A stretch of DNA of 64,000 nucleotides. Source: Cadophora sp. MPI-SDFR-AT-0126 (Eukaryota; Ascomycota; Leotiomycetes; Helotiales; Ploettnerulaceae). Both the position numbers and the translations under genes were made by a program. The DNA is taken from NCBI GenBank assembly GCA_020747065.1, contig JAGMVK010000012.1, positions 1,674,001-1,738,000 on the forward strand. Direction: 5' to 3'. The notes below the pieces were generated by a model. The model worked only from the letters and a program-made list of their open reading frames with translations, was not told the origin of the DNA and did not search any database. This document shows, one piece after another, positions 1 to 12,599 of the stretch (positions are counted from its first letter, which is position 1; every line of letters starts with the position of its first letter).

Positions 1-114
1 TGCCCGGCTGGAGAGGCTGTGAGCTACGAATTGAAGGCAGTCGGAGATACCTATTTGAGGGATTTTCAGGATTGGAATCCTTCGCCTATTGGTGTTTACA
101 TCACCAAGTGCTGA
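1..114 (+). CDS. 3' end of an unidentified gene (partial)
   Basis: Frame 1 is open from the window edge to a TGA at 112-114. It gives a 37-residue tail with ordinary protein composition, including a GDTY-x-RDF-x-DWNP stretch and a final Cys. The phrase Asp-Trp-Asn-Pro is loosely like LysM repeats (a Trp-Asn-Pro follows the GDT start in those), but too little is visible to assign a family. The other two frames also lack strong competition, so this is a modest call. Where the gene starts lies outside the window. Confidence 0.35.
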   Translation, partial: CPAGEAVSYELKAVGDTYLRDFQDWNPSPIGVYITKC

Positions 115-1188
115 GTGCTTGATGTTGGCCAGTGGTAATGCTGGACAGCTCGGTGGTCCAGGAATTGGTTGCATCTCGGGGATGGTCCGTTGGACTTGCA
201 TCATTTTCCTTCTGCGTCTTTCATTTACTTCATTTCTCGAGACTTGCGTCTGGTGATATCTTTGGGGATAATTTGCAAGCGACTGTGGAGAATTCCAATG
301 CCCGAAATAAAAACTACCGTGCCTCTTAGCATCATTTTTTTGTGCTCTACCCGGTCGATTTCATATCATCATTCTCCCAGTCCCAAGACCAAAAGGCATC
401 ATTCATCCTTGCAGAGTGATGTCTTTGTTTCCTATCAGCTGTTCTTGGCGACAGTGAGTGAACCCCTCAAGGACGGCTGATTGGATCCGAGACGCTGTCC
501 ATCTCATAACCCCAAGATTGTTGGTAGGCGAGAGACTTCCTTCGCGTCATTGGGAAAATACCATGATCGTGGAAATGTCTTACAAGACATACATCAAGTG
601 GCGCATCCAATGGTGATCGAGCCCCAGTCCGGTCCTGATAGCCCTTTCCACAATCAGAGCCACTTTCCATCCCTTGTCTCATAAATTTAGTCCATACATT
701 TTGTCGCAGCCCCGATCTGAACCTCACAAGACCACATCCTCCGATTCATCCTCTTTTTGCGCCACCACTCTCCAGCCCTGTCAGTCCAATGCCGACAGGC
801 TGAACGCGGGACTTGTACGTTCCAAACCACCGCGCAGACACACAAAGTAGCTTTATCAATGGACCATCGCTATCTAACAAGCAAACACTCGATTTCACTT
901 CCTCATCCCAAGCTCTCGTCAATGTGTTCTGGACGAGTCGCTAACGCGAGACTGGCGCTTTGAGCCTTTTCATTCTCTTGTAACTCGGTGCCTACCAAGG
1001 TTGATGCAATTTATCGTGAGATTGCGATGCAGCCTTCTTTTGATCTGTCCGAGACGCGGTGAGAGGGATGTGGATATATTCCATTGATGCCCTCTCGTCT
1101 CGAGATGCCATCCGTATTGAGGTACAGTATGTGGCGCTGTTGATTTGTTTTGATTCGTACATTTCTTACCGCTCTGGAGCTGGACATT
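115..1188. other. Intergenic, no convincing gene
   Basis: About 1.1 kb of normal-composition sequence. The open frames here are short, overlap on both strands and show no recognisable domain or plausible splice-linked extension. It probably contains the 3' flank of the preceding gene and the promoter of the GH16 locus. Confidence 0.5.
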
Positions 1189-2463
1189 ATGCTTCTTTCA
1201 CATTCTATATTGCCCGCTGGCACCACGTTCTTTTCGTTTCTCACAGTGGTCAATGCGTATACACTTGTCGATACTGTAAGTCAGACCCTCCAACTTATCT
1301 TTTCTCCCTCCCGAGTACATTCTCTAGTCCTCATCTAACATGACAGTTCGACCACACAAACTTCTTCGACCAATTCTACTTCTTCGCTGCTCGCGATCCA
1401 ACTTTGGGTTTCGTCGACTACGTGAACGAGACTCGGCTCATCAGAACAAACTCCTCTCCGACGACAACAGTCAGGTCTACCTCGGTGTGGACTACACGGC
1501 ACATGCTCCAAAGGGGGGCAGGAGTTCGGTCCGGTTGACTAGCAATGCTGCATACACTATGTCGCGTCCAACCATCCCAACCTGAGCCTCAGAGCTGACG
1601 TTTTCCAGACCAAAGTCTCTTCATCGCAGACATTGCACATATGCCAATCGGTTGCGGAACATGGCTAGCATTCTGGATGTTCGGGTACATCTCTCCCTTC
1701 CCCTTCTCACAACAATCCTCTCCCATCTCAACGCAAGATCTAACCTTCCCTCCCACCCCATAGACCTAGCTGGCCCTCATCCGGCGAAATCGACATAATC
1801 GAAGGCGTCAACGCCCAACCCACCAACTCGATAACCCTACACACTTCCCCGGGCTGCAGAATCCACGAACCCAACTCCGACCCAGGCACACACACACAGT
1901 CTCCACAGACTGCAACGCGCAGGACGCGCACCAGGGCTGTTCCATGTCGACCTCCTCGACCAAGAATTTCGGGGGGTCGGGTGTTCAATGCGGTGGGCGG
2001 AGACGTGTATGCGATGCAGTGGGCGAGTTCGGGGGTTTATGTTTGGTTTTGGGAGAGGGGGGAGGTGCCGAGGGATGTGAGGGAGGGGAGACCGGATACA
2101 TGGGCTTGGGGGAGGCCGCTGGCTACGTTTGAGGGGGATGTGAGTGGGGGAGGGGAGGGTGTGATTTTAATGGGAGGTTTAGGGATATGAATTTGGTGTT
2201 TGATACTACGTTTTGTTGGACGGTAAGTGTGCTATTTTCCCTCTATCCGATTTCACTCATTCTGGAATTCGGATATTGCTTTCAAGCTTGTGGGTTTTGC
2301 TTTGCTTGCTGACTGTCGTTGCTGTCTGGAGTGGGCCGGTAGTGTTTGGGGAAGCAGCACTTGTACGAATCTGGAGCCGACGTGTGAACAATATGTTAGA
2401 GAGAACCCAGGGGCGTTCCAAGGAGCGTACTGGTTGATCAACCCGGTCAAGGTCTATTTGTGA
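1189..2463 (+). pseudogene. GH16 family endo-1,3(4)-beta-glucanase, frameshifted
   Basis: A secreted glycoside hydrolase family 16 gene (laminarinase/mixed-linkage glucanase type, acting on cell-wall beta-glucans) is recognisable in pieces. A signal peptide starts at ATG 1189; an intron follows at 1276-1346; next come the NFFDQF and GFVDYVN blocks (from 1347), the YLGVDYT and GRSSVRLTS blocks (about 1475-1550), FIADIAHMP and CGTWLAFWMFG (about 1615-1695), then an intron to about 1765. The catalytic GEIDIIEG motif lies near 1785, followed by VYAMQW, CDFNGRF and a C-terminal CEQYVREN block after an intron at about 2222-2320, ending at TGA 2463. Consecutive blocks lie in different frames, with at least four frame changes (near 1460, 1890, 1970 and 2150), several inside C or G runs. 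The catalytic Glu-Ile-Asp-Ile-Ile-Glu core is intact. Either a decayed gene or homopolymer errors in the assembly. The damage is indels, not the C-to-T pattern of the adjacent transposon block. Confidence 0.85.
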
Positions 2464-2572
2464 TGGACTGAATCGAGGTGCGATTTTCGCTCGGTTTGGC
2501 GGACTGATCTCTTAGATGAGTACTATTAGTGGTATGGAAATGGCTGGCATGGAGTAGACTTTCTGGTATATG

Positions 2573-2620
2573 ACGTCCCACCCCCCCATTCCGGCCACCT
2601 CGCTTAACCTCACCGCTTCT
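2573..2620 (+). repeat. Left terminal inverted repeat of the Fot1-type element
   Basis: About 48 bp matching the reverse complement of 20529-20576. The first 14 bases are identical, and a second identical stretch, ATTCCGGCCACCTCGCTTAA, follows one mismatch. The inner third differs at about half a dozen positions, mostly transitions. Confidence 0.9.
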
Positions 2621-2669
2621 TGTACCACTCTACTTCAATAATAATTAATTATCTTGATTCTTTATTGAT

Positions 2670-3510
2670 TTTCTTAAAACTTAGAGTGATAATTGTTTTT
2701 ATTATAAAGCCTTAATATACTAAGTATAACGTTAGGGCCGCTCTTAAAGAAGTGGCAAATAGTAAGTTTTTACGGAAGGTATTGCTTAAGTGGGGTGTTC
2801 CAAGGTCTACTCTTATAGACCGCAACATAACGACTTAATTACATAGGGAGGCCGCTAGTTACTTATAAAAGCTATTTACGGTAGTGGAAAATCGATTGAT
2901 TAATTGGATTTTGATTTAAGAGGCTCTTAGGTATAGAATTACTTACGCATAGATACGAGTTTTTGGAGAGAGGCTTCTAGTTCTTTAAGGAGATTACTAA
3001 GAGCTTAGAAAATACTAGATAGCACGATTTTTGGCTTATAATCCTGTTCTAAAGACTAAGAGGTAAATATATATCGATTCTATACGTATTAATAGCGCTT
3101 GTTTCGAAGTTATTAAGCCGTAGTTTTAAAAATTAGAGATTCCGGAAATTAAGGTAATTCCGGCCGCTTAATAATGGAATATGGATAAGACTAGCGTTAT
3201 AAAAGGTTATAGTCTTAATAGCTATATCGTAAGGAGTACTAATAAATGTAAGGTTTAAGGGAAATAGCTAGGCTTATGTACCTGGACGTTAATTATTAAG
3301 TGTATATTCGTAACCGGCTTCTTTACGTTTTTAGTAGTAATTTATAAGGGAGAATCGATCTAATAACAATAGTTTCTAACTTAATTAAATATATTTAATT
3401 AATAGTACTTTATAGTAATTGATAATAAGTGAATAATTAATTAAACGACTCTAGAGTAGCTGAAAAAGGTCTTTATCCCTTAGACTTAACTACGTGACTA
3501 TTTAACTAGA
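2670..3510 (+). pseudogene. Fot1/pogo transposase, N-terminal half (RIP-degraded)
   Basis: Reading through in-frame TAA/TAG codons (former Gln/Trp), the frame gives the helix-turn-helix CENP-B/pogo N-terminus. It continues with a WGVPRSTL block near 2800, a Trp-containing second DNA-binding region, and the start of the DDE catalytic domain with W-N-M-D near 3180 (first catalytic Asp). The frame ends at the FIPQT motif, directly before the Gypsy LTR at 3515. The remaining catalytic part resumes at 19715. Many stops make it non-functional. Confidence 0.8.
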
Positions 3511-3514
3511 CTTC
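3511..3514 (+). repeat. Target site duplication (left) of the Gypsy element
   Basis: CTTC immediately before the left LTR is repeated immediately after the right LTR at 19715-19718. If the shared terminal A is counted, the duplication could be 5 bp (ACTTC), the usual length for Ty3/Gypsy. Confidence 0.75.
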
Positions 3515-3736
3515 TGTAACGTTGAAGTGACGGAAGTACTGGAAATAGGGGTACTCAGGTTTAGTCGGAATATTACCGGATAGAAGCCGGACCAGATTCG
3601 TATATATATAGGATCACTCCCCCTGTGAGGGCTCCTTACCTTCTTATTTCCTTTGTACTAGACCTATAATATTACTATTTACTTACCTTCTTACTTTCAT
3701 ATTTAATATTACACTTAGTAATATTATGTTATTATA
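3515..3736 (+). repeat. Left LTR of the Gypsy element
   Basis: Aligns without gaps to 19493-19714 over 222 bp. It starts TG and ends TA where the partner has CA, consistent with a TG...CA LTR after RIP. I count about 35 differences by eye, all transitions. Confidence 0.93.
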
Positions 3737-6388
3737 TTAAATAAGAAGGTTACTCTTACTAGGGATAGCCTATATAATATTCTATTATCTAAAAGATATA
3801 ATCGATTAATTCTTATCTGAATCGCTCTTAATTACTATCCTTAAAGAATTAGGATTCTAGAAATCTCCTAAATAAACTAATAAACTAGGGTTTAGTTCTA
3901 CTCGTTATAAATTAGTATAATTAGAGTAGAGTAGTTTTCATTAATAGAGACTCTAAATAACCCTCTTTATATAGAGGCTACTATAAATAAATTTAAGGTA
4001 TCGCAACTACTATTACCGGAATCTTTAAGTTTATAAAATTCTCTTAAACTACTTTTATTCCTCTTTAGAATATAATTACGTAATTCCCATTACTTATAGA
4101 ATTACGGCGTATAAAAACTACTCTAATACTAATATCCCTTACTAGGAAATTACGAAGTATTTCCTTAATACTCTTAGAATCCCTATTTTAGGACTAACCT
4201 GAATTATACCTGAATTTTCTTCTATTCTTATTATAGATACTACTAATATAGTAAGTCTATTTAGCGGAATTACTAATAATACTCTTAATTCTCTAATTCT
4301 AGTCGGAAGCTTTTCTAGCCGCAGGACTTAAGGTAATAAAAACAAAGGTTACGTAAATTAAGATAAGAGAGACTTTAGTAATCCAGATGTATTAAGAGGA
4401 ATTATCTAATTTATAAAGAATCGAAATTATGCTTAAGAGGCCTCCTTAGTTCGTATTAAGTAATTACTAATTTTTGCTTAAGTTACGCTAGTAGTATCCC
4501 TTGCTAATCCTACCTTAATTCCCCTTGGAACCCTATTGCTAATTATTCGATTAATAGAAAGAGATAAATTAATAGATTAAAGTAAACGTACCCTATTTAA
4601 GTCAGAAAATACCTCTCTTACTATATATAGAGCGGAATTAGATGCCCCTCGGGAACTTAAAGTATAGCTTATAGAAAAGATCTCTTTCTTAGACAAAGAA
4701 ACTAATCTAATATTTAAGTAATAGAAAGCTTTAGTTAAAGATCAATTAGAGGTTAACGCGAGTCTTTACTTAAACGCTTAAGTATAGCGAGCTTTAGTAT
4801 AGGGATCAATTATTAGCCTAGCCCGCTTTTACTTAGAGCTTTAATACTTATCTAAAACTAATATATTTTAGATAGTCCAGGAAATAATTTCTTTATTAGA
4901 GATCTACTTTCTTATTAGAAATAAAGTCTATAAGGCTTATACTAAGTTCTTCAATATGAATATATAAGAACTAAACTATATATATGAAACCTTTACTTAA
5001 TTTTATGCGAGATTCCAGAATACTATAATCTAAGGAAATATAACCTATATAAAATAGTTCTTCTTTATATAATTCAAAATCATTCCCTAGCTTTATACTA
5101 CTACTATATTAATTAAGAGCTTATAGTAAGATAACTATATAGTGATAGTAATCTATCTTATTTTAATTAATACTAATAGGTAATAGAATACGTAACTTAA
5201 TCTATCTTTTACTAGCTTCCGTAAATCAGACTCTCTCTAAAGGGTAGCTAAGTTAGGCCTCTTTTGAAAGACTTCTGAATTACCTACTTCTTAACTAGTA
5301 CTTAAACCTACTTCTCCTAACGCTCTCTTCCACCGCTATTTAATATTATAGACCTTTGCAATTCCTACCCTACTGTATTAGGAGGGTACGTAGGAACCTT
5401 AGGGAGGTTTTAGTGACTCGTAGGTGAAGTATTATAGGTACGGAAAGTTTAGATACTATAAGTTAGATTATTTTAAATTAGCTAAGGTCTAAGTCCTTAA
5501 TAAGGAGGAAGTTAATAATAATATTAAAGAGATAGTAGAAAGTAAGGAAGATTAAGTATAGGAAAATAAAGAGGCTTAGGGAAAAACTCTTTTTTAGGCT
5601 TACGTAAATATAATTTATTAAAACTTAATTTGAATTCTCTAATAGGAGAAAAGTAATTTATAATTAATTATATACTTAGTATAAATAGATTAGAAGTTAT
5701 ACTTTTCGTATTAGTAGATACTAGAGTAAATAGTTATCTTTTTATAAATTGGATTATATCTATACATTTTTCAAGGACGTTAGAAGTAAAGATTCAGTCC
5801 CTTTTATATACTGTACTAATCCGTGGTTTTTAGAACTTTATCTAAAGCTACGCTACCTACTATATGCATCTGCACTTAATAATTAACGGTTAACGCGTAT
5901 ATAACTGTTCCTTTATAATCCTTAACCTAGGAAAGCAAGATATAATAATAAGTATTAAATAAATATGTCGATTCCGTTTTAAGTTATAGATAGACTAGAA
6001 TTGATTTTTATAGCTATTTAATTACCTGCTTACTAAATAATAGTCTCGAGAGCTAGTCTTGCCTTTTCTATGTATATAGTTTCTTCTACGATAAGACTAC
6101 TAGAGTAACGCAAATTACAGAGATCTGGCAATCTAAAAGGATAAGATATAATAAAAATATCTTCCCTTTATAATTTAAATATTAGAAGAATATCTCCTCT
6201 GAGTCGCTCCTGAACCGACCTCGATATTATCTTCTATAAGTAAAGGACCTTTATAGGTCCGGAAATTAAAATGTAAATTATTAAGGGTACTATTTATATT
6301 TATGTTTATTTATAAGATTAGTATAAACACCTTTTATTTTAATATGAAATGCAAAGATACTGAGTTCTTTTAAATTAGTATTTATAAG
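3737..6388 (+). pseudogene. Gypsy gag and protease region (degraded)
   Basis: A gag-like retrotransposon capsid frame can be followed from roughly 4600 to 5300 with read-through of stops. It is followed near 5435-5480 by a degenerate CCHC zinc knuckle in which the expected Cys codons have become Tyr/Arg-type codons but the GKF/Y-Y-K-L-D-Y frame is kept. Near 5700-5760 the frame has a protease-like V-D-T segment followed by a YMHLHLIING block typical of retropepsin-like sequences. The frame breaks off at 6393, where the Copia element is inserted, before the reverse transcriptase. Confidence 0.7.
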
Positions 6389-6393
6389 ATAAA
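6389..6393 (+). repeat. Target site duplication (left) of the Copia element
   Basis: ATAAA precedes the left Copia LTR and recurs exactly at 14824-14828 after the right LTR: a perfect 5-bp duplication as expected for Ty1/Copia integration. Confidence 0.92.
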
Positions 6394-6588
6394 TGTCGAA
6401 CGCGCTCTGTCAGAAGTTACATCTGGTCTAGTATATACTTAGCAAGTATACTATATATATATAACATGCTCTCAGGCCCTCCCTTAAGGAGGTAACGCTC
6501 TTTTAAATATATCTTTTTATACTACACTTTTACCCTAATTAGGAGATCTCGTCTCTTTAACCTAGCCTACTCGCACCACTACACGACA
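6394..6588 (+). repeat. Left LTR of the Copia element
   Basis: Begins TGTCGAACGCGCTC and ends CACGACA. It aligns gap-free with 14629-14823 with about 16 differences, all transitions. The G/C-containing core AGGCCCTCCCTTAAGGAGG is unchanged in both copies. Confidence 0.93.
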
Positions 6589-9500
6589 GTTAAGAGCCAC
6601 ATTCTGTCTTATTATCTACTTAGTGTAAACGCAGTTTACAGCTTCAATTAAGCTATTAAAAGAAGACTCTCCTAATTATCCTTTTAATCTATGATCTTTC
6701 CACTACTATATCCCTTGCAAACGATTCCGACTTTAGAAAAGCACTCAGCTCTAACGCTATCTGCTTAAAGCTAGAGGATTTCCTTACCTAGTTCGAGTAT
6801 TTAATTCTTAGCGCTAATATCCTTGGACTATAGTCGTTTATTAATCTAAATACTCTAGACACTCCGTCGCCGTCTTAAATTATTAATAAAACGCCTTAAA
6901 CCGCAGAGTAAATCGCTAAGGATTAGAATACTCACTTACTTCGATCTTATAATACAGATTACAGAGAATACTTAAAGAATCTCGAAGTATAGGCAAAAAG
7001 ATCCTCGTTAACTCTAGATAGCTCTTAGAGTAATACTCCTGAAACTAAGACACGGTTCTAGATATAAACAGCAGGAGGACTATCTTTACTAGATCGTATA
7101 CCTAGAGCTCCACGTAAACCTAAGATTATTAAAAGCTCTAATTACGAATCTATAGCTAAATTAGAATCCGAGCTTTAGAAAACAAATGTTTCTATCTAGT
7201 AACCCCGGATAACATAGTACTAAAAGCTCTATAAATAGATTGAGAAAACTATAGTAAGGTAGTACTTTGAGATTACGAATATAGAGATTATTTTAAGCGG
7301 AGATTTTAATATCTAAGCCTTACTATAAGTATTAAAACGTGTCCTTAACTAAACTAAGATAATAATCCAGTTAGCGATAAGAAGTAAGTACCGAGCTTCC
7401 CTTAAAGTAGCTAATAGAGCTAGGACTAATCCTAAAACATAGATCATGTCTTACTAAGAGCTTATTCATAAGGGTATCTTATACTATATTCCAGAAGTCA
7501 ACGGAGCTCTCGGTATTACTGATTTCCTGATCACTGCAAGTAACTTCAATTATATATAGTCTCATAAATACTTCCTTAGCTTTAAAGAGGCCGATGATCT
7601 TAGAAGCCTATAGCTATATACTCTTACATAGCTTATAAGACTCTTTTATACTAAGGAAGTAGATATTTAATATCGCGAGCTTATAAATAGAATAGGAAAG
7701 GGACACGGATATTTTACTACTCTTAGCGGAAGGAGCAGTAACGCTAGTATTAATACAACGATAGCTCTAGAGCCTAGGGGTACTAGTAGAAATAATACAG
7801 TAGGAAACAAGTATCTATGCTTAAAGGATCGCACGTATAGTTAGGCTCTAAAGGACTGCGTAAAGCTCTAGCTTATAGTCTATAGTAAAACCTTCTCCTA
7901 TATAAGAAAGAGAAAGCCCTTTATATCAGATATAGCTACTAAAGAGATCCGCGATCGCTTTATTACTAGTAAATAGAGAATACTAAGATTAAATTTTAGT
8001 AAGGGATCTAATAGAGCGTTACTACTAAGTATAGAAAGCGCTCTTAAGAAACAGGAATCTAATAAAGCTCAGGGAAAATCAAAAGGAGTATTCCCTAGAA
8101 ACCTGACAGATAAGAGTAAGACGTCTTCTAGTAATTTCGTTATAATACTTCTAAGCTTAGATAAAGCTTTCTAGCCCGGAATCTACTCTACTTAGAGATC
8201 ACACGGATATCACCCCCTATCTATAAGCACACTACTTAATAACTATGGAGCTACGAACCTCGTTAACAATATATCCTTATTAAAGCCTAGTACATTTGTT
8301 AAGGCAAGTCTATAAGATACTATTAAGTATAGAAGCTCTTAGTTACTAATTATTAGACGTGGAACACGTATTCTAAAAGACGTTCTTCAAGGCCTAGATA
8401 GAAAGACCTTTAATCTCACGCTCACTAAGGTAGCTATTATTAAAGGCTTTCATATAAATATCATCTCGGAAGCTCGCTTATAGAATATTAGATTATAGTA
8501 CTACAGAATAGACTATACACTACGCTAGCGTAATAACACTTAGCCTATAAGTGATCACTTAGTTATTCGAAAGCTTATTCACGAGTTTAATCTTATATTC
8601 TTTAAATATAATAAGCGTTTAAACTATTTATTAGACTTAAGTAAGATCCTATATAATAAAGTAGGTATTATTACATTTTCTAGTACTAGCTACTAAAGGC
8701 TACGCGCTTTCTATCTATCACGCGATCACAGCATAACCCGCTTAGGTACAGAAAGGTTATAGCATCTACGGACTAGGCACTTAAGTCTAGATACTCTTTA
8801 AAAGTTAGTAGGAGCTTCTAGGGGTATAAGATTCTCTGATATCGTTAGATATTTAAAGTGTAAGTAATATGCGCTAGCTCATGCCTCATAAGTTATATCT
8901 CGCTGTCTAAATAAGCGACAATTAGTAAGGCTATTCTAGAGGATTAGTTAGGATCTATTTGACTTCCCAGTTTACCTTGGAAACTACTCCTAGCTCCTTG
9001 TACTTAAATGCGAGTATAGCGGACTACTCGTTAGCTATATACTCCAGTTAAAAACACACAACAAGGTATTTAAATATATTAAGAGCTTTAAACGTTAAGT
9101 GCGGACTCAGTTTAGACTTTCAATCTGTAAATTCAAGCACAACTAAGAAAAAGCAGTTATTACTATCTAGGGATTTATAAGATATAAGATATAAGTAGAT
9201 AAGCTCAGTATCAGGCTCGAGATCTCGCTAACCGTAACCTATGAACTGAATAGTGCAGTAGAATAAGCTAGCTAGGAGGTAATCACAAGGAGTATTAAAA
9301 TACAGCTATCTGCAAATCTTCCCAAGGAACTTAGACTTGAATATACGCTAGCAGGTATCTATTTATACAACAGATGCCTAAATCGTACGCAAAATTAAAG
9401 ATTACCACTTGAAATAAATAATTAGTAGTTCCGCAACTACTTTTAATAGTATAATCCTGCGATTATTATAAGACTAATAGTAGATTTCAAACTTAACTAG

Positions 9501-12310
9501 AATAGGATTTACGTCTTTAGATATAAAGTATACCTATTAATAGTAGAACAAGCACTTAGATAAGAAAAGAGAGCGTTCAAAGTTAAACCCTATACGTATA
9601 TCGGCTATCTTATAGGTTTCCGCGCTTCTAATATCTATAAGATCTAAGTGCTATAACTTAATTAAATCATTATCACGTGAAACGTTCACTTTAACGAAGA
9701 GAGCTTTTACGTCTCTAAAGAAGAGGAGGTAGAGATCTCTATAAAAGAAGCTTAATCTCTTACAGAGCTTCTATAAGATAAAGAAGCAATTAGATATATC
9801 TCTAGCCTTATAAAGGGCGTTTCAGAGGATATACTGAATAAGCGTATAGTTACTTCGGATAAAGGGATTCCACTTAATCTAAGGGAAGAGTAGACACAAG
9901 AAGCTCGACCCGAAATTATCGCTAATAAGAGTCAGAACTCAAGGGTGAAAGATTATACCGGAAATTCAAGCACTATAATTAGACTTCTGACTCTAAGAGC
10001 CACGCCTAAACTAGAAAGTGCACCTAGCTAAGGTAGTAAGCAGTTATCACAGAGCGTATTAAATCCAGGACCTGCGTCAAGTATAGCGCAGAGTTCAGTA
10101 AGAGCGGACCGGAGGGAACGTAAGTAAGTCCCAGATTCAGTAATAAGCATACAGCAAGACTAAGCGCGGAGTCTGCCTCGTTCTTCAATAATCGAGGTTC
10201 GAATTCCGATCAGGCCTCCTCTAATAGTAACTGCAGGACTAGGATCGGTATCAGCACTATCAAGAGCTCTAAGTAAGCGTCGAGATATTAGAATAATAGA
10301 CGCACCTAGAGTAACAAGAGTAACAACACGCTCACAGATATTAAACTCAATAAGTAATCTGCTAAGTAAACCGCCTAACTTAAACACTAAAGCTAAAAGC
10401 GCTAGAAGTAAGCGAGTAAGTAGAAGAGGGTGTGGAAGAGGGCGTAGAAGAAGTAAATATAGTAGAGTATTCGCGACGCTCACTACTTTACTTCAGAAAG
10501 CGCAGAAGAGTTAGCTAGACGTTAGTAGTAACTTAAAGCTCAGGGGTAATCCCTTTAAGAAAGCATATAGAAGTCTAGTAGATAAAGTAGATCAAATACT
10601 TACTATATTTATACCTGATTAGTATATAACAGCAGAGGAGCAGGAGGAACTGCGGAGGTCTACTTAGATAGTATATATAGTTATTATAGCAGCTATTTAA
10701 GGAAGTTGTCTAACACTAAGCGGGAAGATCCTACTTCCTAAAATTAAAGTTCAAGATCTACTACTAGAACTTAAGAGATAGAGTAATCTTAAGAATTACC
10801 TGATAAAGTAGTAGTTCGTAGAGGATATATATCTGGAAATAGGTAATATAGAAAAATAGAGATACTAGACACTAGAAGTATTTAACTTAGAACTCATAAG
10901 CTCGCTAGTTCCTCTAATATAGGTTTTTAAGTATAAGGTAAACGAGAATAGATATATTAGTAGATATTAATCACGTATTATTATACGTAGTGATCTCTAG
11001 AGTGAAAGTATAATCGTCTCAACTTACGTAAGTACTCTCTCCTTAAAGTTATTCCGTATTACTATAGCGCTCGCAGTAAAGTTTAATCTAGAGATTAAGT
11101 GTTTTAATATAATTAATGCGTTTATTAATACGCTCAGAGATATAAATAGCGAAACTATATATTACTATTTTCCCTCTGGATTCTAAAAGCCTAGGTTTAT
11201 ACTACGAGTAGATCAAGCGCTCTACGGAATAAGAGACTCTCTATACTTATAGTATAAGTATATAAGTAAAACCTTAACAAACTTAGGACTCTCTCCATAC
11301 TCGGAGGAGCCCTATATATTTATAGACGTAGAGTATAAAATACTAGTCCTCTTTTACGTGGATAATATTCAAGTGCTCTATTATTAAGATAATTAGAAGC
11401 TCAGAGAAAAGATCATTAGATAACTAAAGGAAGTATATAATATACACGATCTTAGAGATATTTAGCAGTTCTTAGGTATTAAGGTAGTCCGCGACAGAAA
11501 GCTTAAGACTATCTCCCTTATTCATAACTAATATATTAAAAAGATCACGTCTAAGTTTAAGTTAATAGACGGAAAGTACCTAAGTATACTACTTCTACTT
11601 ATTAATCTTCAGAAGAATCAAGGACAAGCTACTAAGAAGCAGATTAAAGCGTACTAGGAACGTATAAGCTCAGTATTATACACTACGATTATTACGAGAC
11701 TAGATATAGTATTCGCTACTACAGTACTCTCGAGATTTATAACGAATCTAAGCGCTAAGCACTTCACTATTATATATTAGCTAGTCCATTACCTATATAG
11801 AACGCGCTTTCTAGGTATTATATATAGTAGAAAGCATAGGAGATCCTTAGTATACGCGTCTAACGCGTCTTTTACTAATAATACTGAATCAAGATAATTA
11901 TCCTAAGGGTATATAATCATGATATTCAGTAGTCCAGTGATCTAGAAAGTAAGACTATAGGCCACAGTAATAACTTTAATTACTAAAGCCGAAACTCTAT
12001 TATTAGAGTATATAAGTAAAGAAGTTATAGCTTTATAAAGATTCTTTTAAGATCTAGCGTTAGATATTAGTAAGATTTAGGAGATCTTCTATAATAATCA
12101 GCAGACGATTAGACTTATTATAAGTGAAAACAAGAGAATCTTAATAAAGCTTCGCTATATAGATATTTAAAACATATAGTTAAAGTAAGAGTATACTTAA
12201 GGATTATTCAAGGTTATATATATTCTAATAGCTAATATACCTACTAATAGGTTTATAAAGAATCTATCTCGCCAGAAATTCAAGCACTTCAGAGCTCTTT
12301 TAAACTTTAA
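6589..12310 (+). pseudogene. Copia gag-pol polyprotein (degraded)
   Basis: Read with stops masked, the frames give a gag-like region (about 6.7-8.1 kb), a protease-like N-Y-G-A-T segment near 8240 (canonical D-S-G-A-T), the GAG-pre-integrase and zinc-binding region (about 8.7-8.95 kb), the integrase core with the C-E-Y-S-G-L block near 9010 and an R-C-L-N-R block near 9370. A variable linker follows (about 9.7-10.5 kb). The reverse transcriptase has LYGI near 11225 and F-Y-V-D-N near 11353 in place of YVDD. The RNase H region (about 11.65-12.3 kb) begins with T-R-L-D-I. Non-functional. Confidence 0.85.
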
Positions 12311-12599
12311 GGATCACAGATCTAAGGTAAAAGAGCTTTAATTATACTTATTTAAAAGTCATATTTAAAAAAGGAGCATATAAACTTTTTATTTATACTT
12401 TAAATAAAGGAAATTATTCCAGTGAATACCCTAAAGATCTAAGGAAACTTAGTAAAGCTTAGCCGAAATCCAATAAAGCTTAGCGAGAATTCCCTAAACT
12501 AACGCAAAGATCTAGTGTAAAGCTTAATAAAATCCTATAAACTAGCGTAAAGATCTAAGTAAATCCTTTAAAAATCCTATAAACTATCTTACGATCTTA

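Noticed and set aside
10160..10483. Minus-strand 107-codon open frame in the Copia element
   Set aside because: It lies opposite the readable integrase-RT linker of the plus-strand pol (an Arg/Ser-rich frame continuing into RT). Leu-rich composition is what an antisense shadow of that sequence gives.
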